A DNA stretch of 64,000 bases from Alkalibacter mobilis. Lineage in GTDB: Bacteria > Bacillota > Clostridia > Eubacteriales > Alkalibacteraceae. A program made the position numbers and the translations under genes. Shown one piece after another: positions 63,003-64,000 of this stretch (positions are counted from its first letter, which is position 1; every line of letters starts with the position of its first letter). The stretch is taken from NCBI RefSeq assembly GCF_015594845.1, contig NZ_JADNRK010000001.1, forward strand, positions 124,001-188,000. Direction: 5' to 3'. The notes under the pieces were generated by a model. It was not told the origin of the DNA. It did not search any database and saw nothing but the letters and a program-made list of their open reading frames with translations.

Positions 63003-63793
63003 TGGAACAATTTAAACTTTATTTGAGTGATCTGAACCTGTCATACAAAAGCAAGGATCTTTCAGTACCGGTTATCGAAAATTTAAATTTGACTTTGACA
63101 AGCGGGCGCATAACGGTCATCCTCGGACCATCAGGCTGTGGAAAAAGCACCCTGATAAATGCATTGGCGGGCAATCATCCCTTGGATGGTGGATCCATTA
63201 CATTTGAATCCGGCAAAAACCGCATTCCCTTGCACCCTCAAACTCAACGAATTGGAATAATTCCCCAAAACTACGGTCTGCTTCCATGGAAAACCGTTGA
63301 AGACAATTGCGAGCTGTTACTGAAAATAAAGAATCTGGAAATAGATGAAAAACGTTCGGAATTTCTCGGTGAACTGTACGAGCGTCTTGAAATATCCTCT
63401 CTTTTAAAACGCTTTCCCAAGTCATTAAGTGGAGGGCAAGCTCAGCGGGTAGCAATCGCCAGAGCTTTTGCTCTCCAACCGGAGGTGTTGTTGATGGACG
63501 AACCTTTTTCAGCACTTGACGCCATAACTAGGGAAAATGCCCGTGAAATTTTTCTAAAGGAATGGGAAAAAAACAAACCAATCGCCCTTTTAGTAACTCA
63601 CAGCATCGAAGAAGCATTGTATTTGGGCAATGAAATCATCGTTATGAAAAGTCCAAAGGGTCATGTGGGGTTTCGAATGGATAATCCATACTTTGGCGCT
63701 TATTCAAAAGAGTCAAAGTATCTTGAAACTGTTGATAAATTGCGAAATATGTTGAGAAACCCACAAAAGAAGGAGCTCGATGACCATGTTTAA
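63002..63793 (+). CDS. NitT/TauT-type ABC transporter ATPase
   Basis: This 263-residue ATPase has Walker A GPSGCGKST, the Q-loop region RIGIIPQNYGLLPWKTV, signature LSGGQAQRV, Walker B LLMDEPFSALD and switch VTHSIEEAL. It belongs to the SsuB/TauB group. Its ATG shares one base with the stop of the binding protein gene. Confidence 0.94.
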   Translation: MEQFKLYLSDLNLSYKSKDLSVPVIENLNLTLTSGRITVILGPSGCGKSTLINALAGNHPLDGGSITFESGKNRIPLHPQTQRIGIIPQNYGLLPWKTVEDNCELLLKIKNLEIDEKRSEFLGELYERLEISSLLKRFPKSLSGGQAQRVAIARAFALQPEVLLMDEPFSALDAITRENAREIFLKEWEKNKPIALLVTHSIEEALYLGNEIIVMKSPKGHVGFRMDNPYFGAYSKESKYLETVDKLRNMLRNPQKKELDDHV

Positions 63794-64000
63794 AGAAAAA
63801 AATCAACAATATCGACTTTTTCTTTTTGGATTCTTAACGACGAACTTCATTTGGTTCCTTTTCTCCCTGATTTACAATACTTCTATAATTCCTGATCCTA
63901 TTGAGGTTTATAGAAGGATACCAGTTCTTCTAGGCGATGGTATAGCCGTCCACATCGGATATAGTCTGTTTAGAATTGGCACTGGGATACTACTGGCTTT
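63780..64000 (+). CDS. NitT/TauT-type ABC transporter permease (5' part only)
   Basis: The first 73 residues of a membrane permease are visible (MTMFKEKNQQYRLFLFGFL, then IPDPIEVYRRIP and HIGYSLFRIGTGILLA), matching the N-terminus of SsuC/TauC. ATG 63780 follows AAGGAG and overlaps the ATPase gene by 14 bases. The window ends inside the gene. Confidence 0.85.
   Translation, partial: MTMFKEKNQQYRLFLFGFLTTNFIWFLFSLIYNTSIIPDPIEVYRRIPVLLGDGIAVHIGYSLFRIGTGILLA

Noticed and set aside
1-64000. CRISPR array, prophage, transposon, tRNA or rRNA
   Set aside because: I saw no regularly spaced direct repeats, integrase/transposase motifs, attachment-site duplications, or tRNA/rRNA signatures in either strand by eye. 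A tRNA scan and repeat search would settle it.

Overview
The window reads as chromosome of a strictly anaerobic, low-GC Gram-positive bacterium of the Clostridia/Tissierellia kind (inference). Grounds are AT-rich intergenic DNA, strong AGGAGG-type ribosome binding sites with frequent GTG/TTG starts, and the gene content: a glycyl radical enzyme, an aldehyde:ferredoxin oxidoreductase, many corrinoid-dependent methyltransferases, sigma-54 activators, and a methyltetrahydrofolate methyltransferase that points to C1 metabolism of the Wood-Ljungdahl type. No rRNA, tRNA, CRISPR array, transposase or phage gene was recognised.

Layout. 1-9.6 kb (minus): a truncated glycyl radical enzyme, then an operon for 3-hydroxyacyl-CoA/acetoacetyl-CoA metabolism (HBD, thiolase, CoA-transferase, SDR) that also carries an uroporphyrinogen-decarboxylase-like (URO-D) methyltransferase and a 51-residue protein, with a GPH-family transporter upstream. 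10-11.9 kb (plus): aldehyde oxidoreductase and a MoaD-like protein. 13-16 kb: a corrinoid protein between two URO-D-type methyltransferases. 16.5-24.3 kb: a TRAP transporter, four-carbon acid-sugar kinase, class II aldolase and Zn alcohol dehydrogenase, divergent from a PrpR-type regulator whose AAA domain lacks the sigma-54 loop. 24.5-29.8 kb: a 1365-residue dikinase-like protein without a PEP-binding barrel, next to a GAPDH. 29.8-34.3 kb: module A, a sigma-54 activator divergent from a non-pyrrolysine MttB-family methyltransferase and an MFS transporter. 34.6-36.6 kb: ECF sigma factor, anti-sigma factor, ferredoxin.

36.7-52.5 kb is the most unusual part. Two cobalamin riboswitches in series, each followed by a terminator, precede one uninterrupted operon of about 15 kb: a protein of homing-endonuclease-type repeats, a BtuC/BtuD/BtuF-type corrinoid importer whose ATPase has an extra C-terminal domain, CbiZ, a CobN-type chelatase, a ChlD-type subunit, an ABC-2 exporter, a ChlI-type subunit and a radical SAM/SPASM enzyme. 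It combines corrinoid uptake and salvage with tetrapyrrole metal chelation and possibly tetrapyrrole modification and export.

52.7-58.7 kb: module B, a fuller paralogue of module A (methyltetrahydrofolate methyltransferase, MFS transporter, MttB-family enzyme, corrinoid protein, divergent sigma-54 activator), with a near-perfect -24/-12 promoter. 58.9-64 kb: UbiD, UbiA/MqnP and UbiX homologues continuous with a NitT/TauT-type ABC transporter, possibly a system that imports and finishes a menaquinone precursor; it runs off the right edge.

How the parts fit (inference): methylated compounds are imported by MFS transporters and demethylated by MttB- or URO-D-type enzymes onto corrinoid proteins, and the methyl group passes to tetrahydrofolate. 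The riboswitch-controlled operon would supply or remodel the corrinoid these enzymes need.
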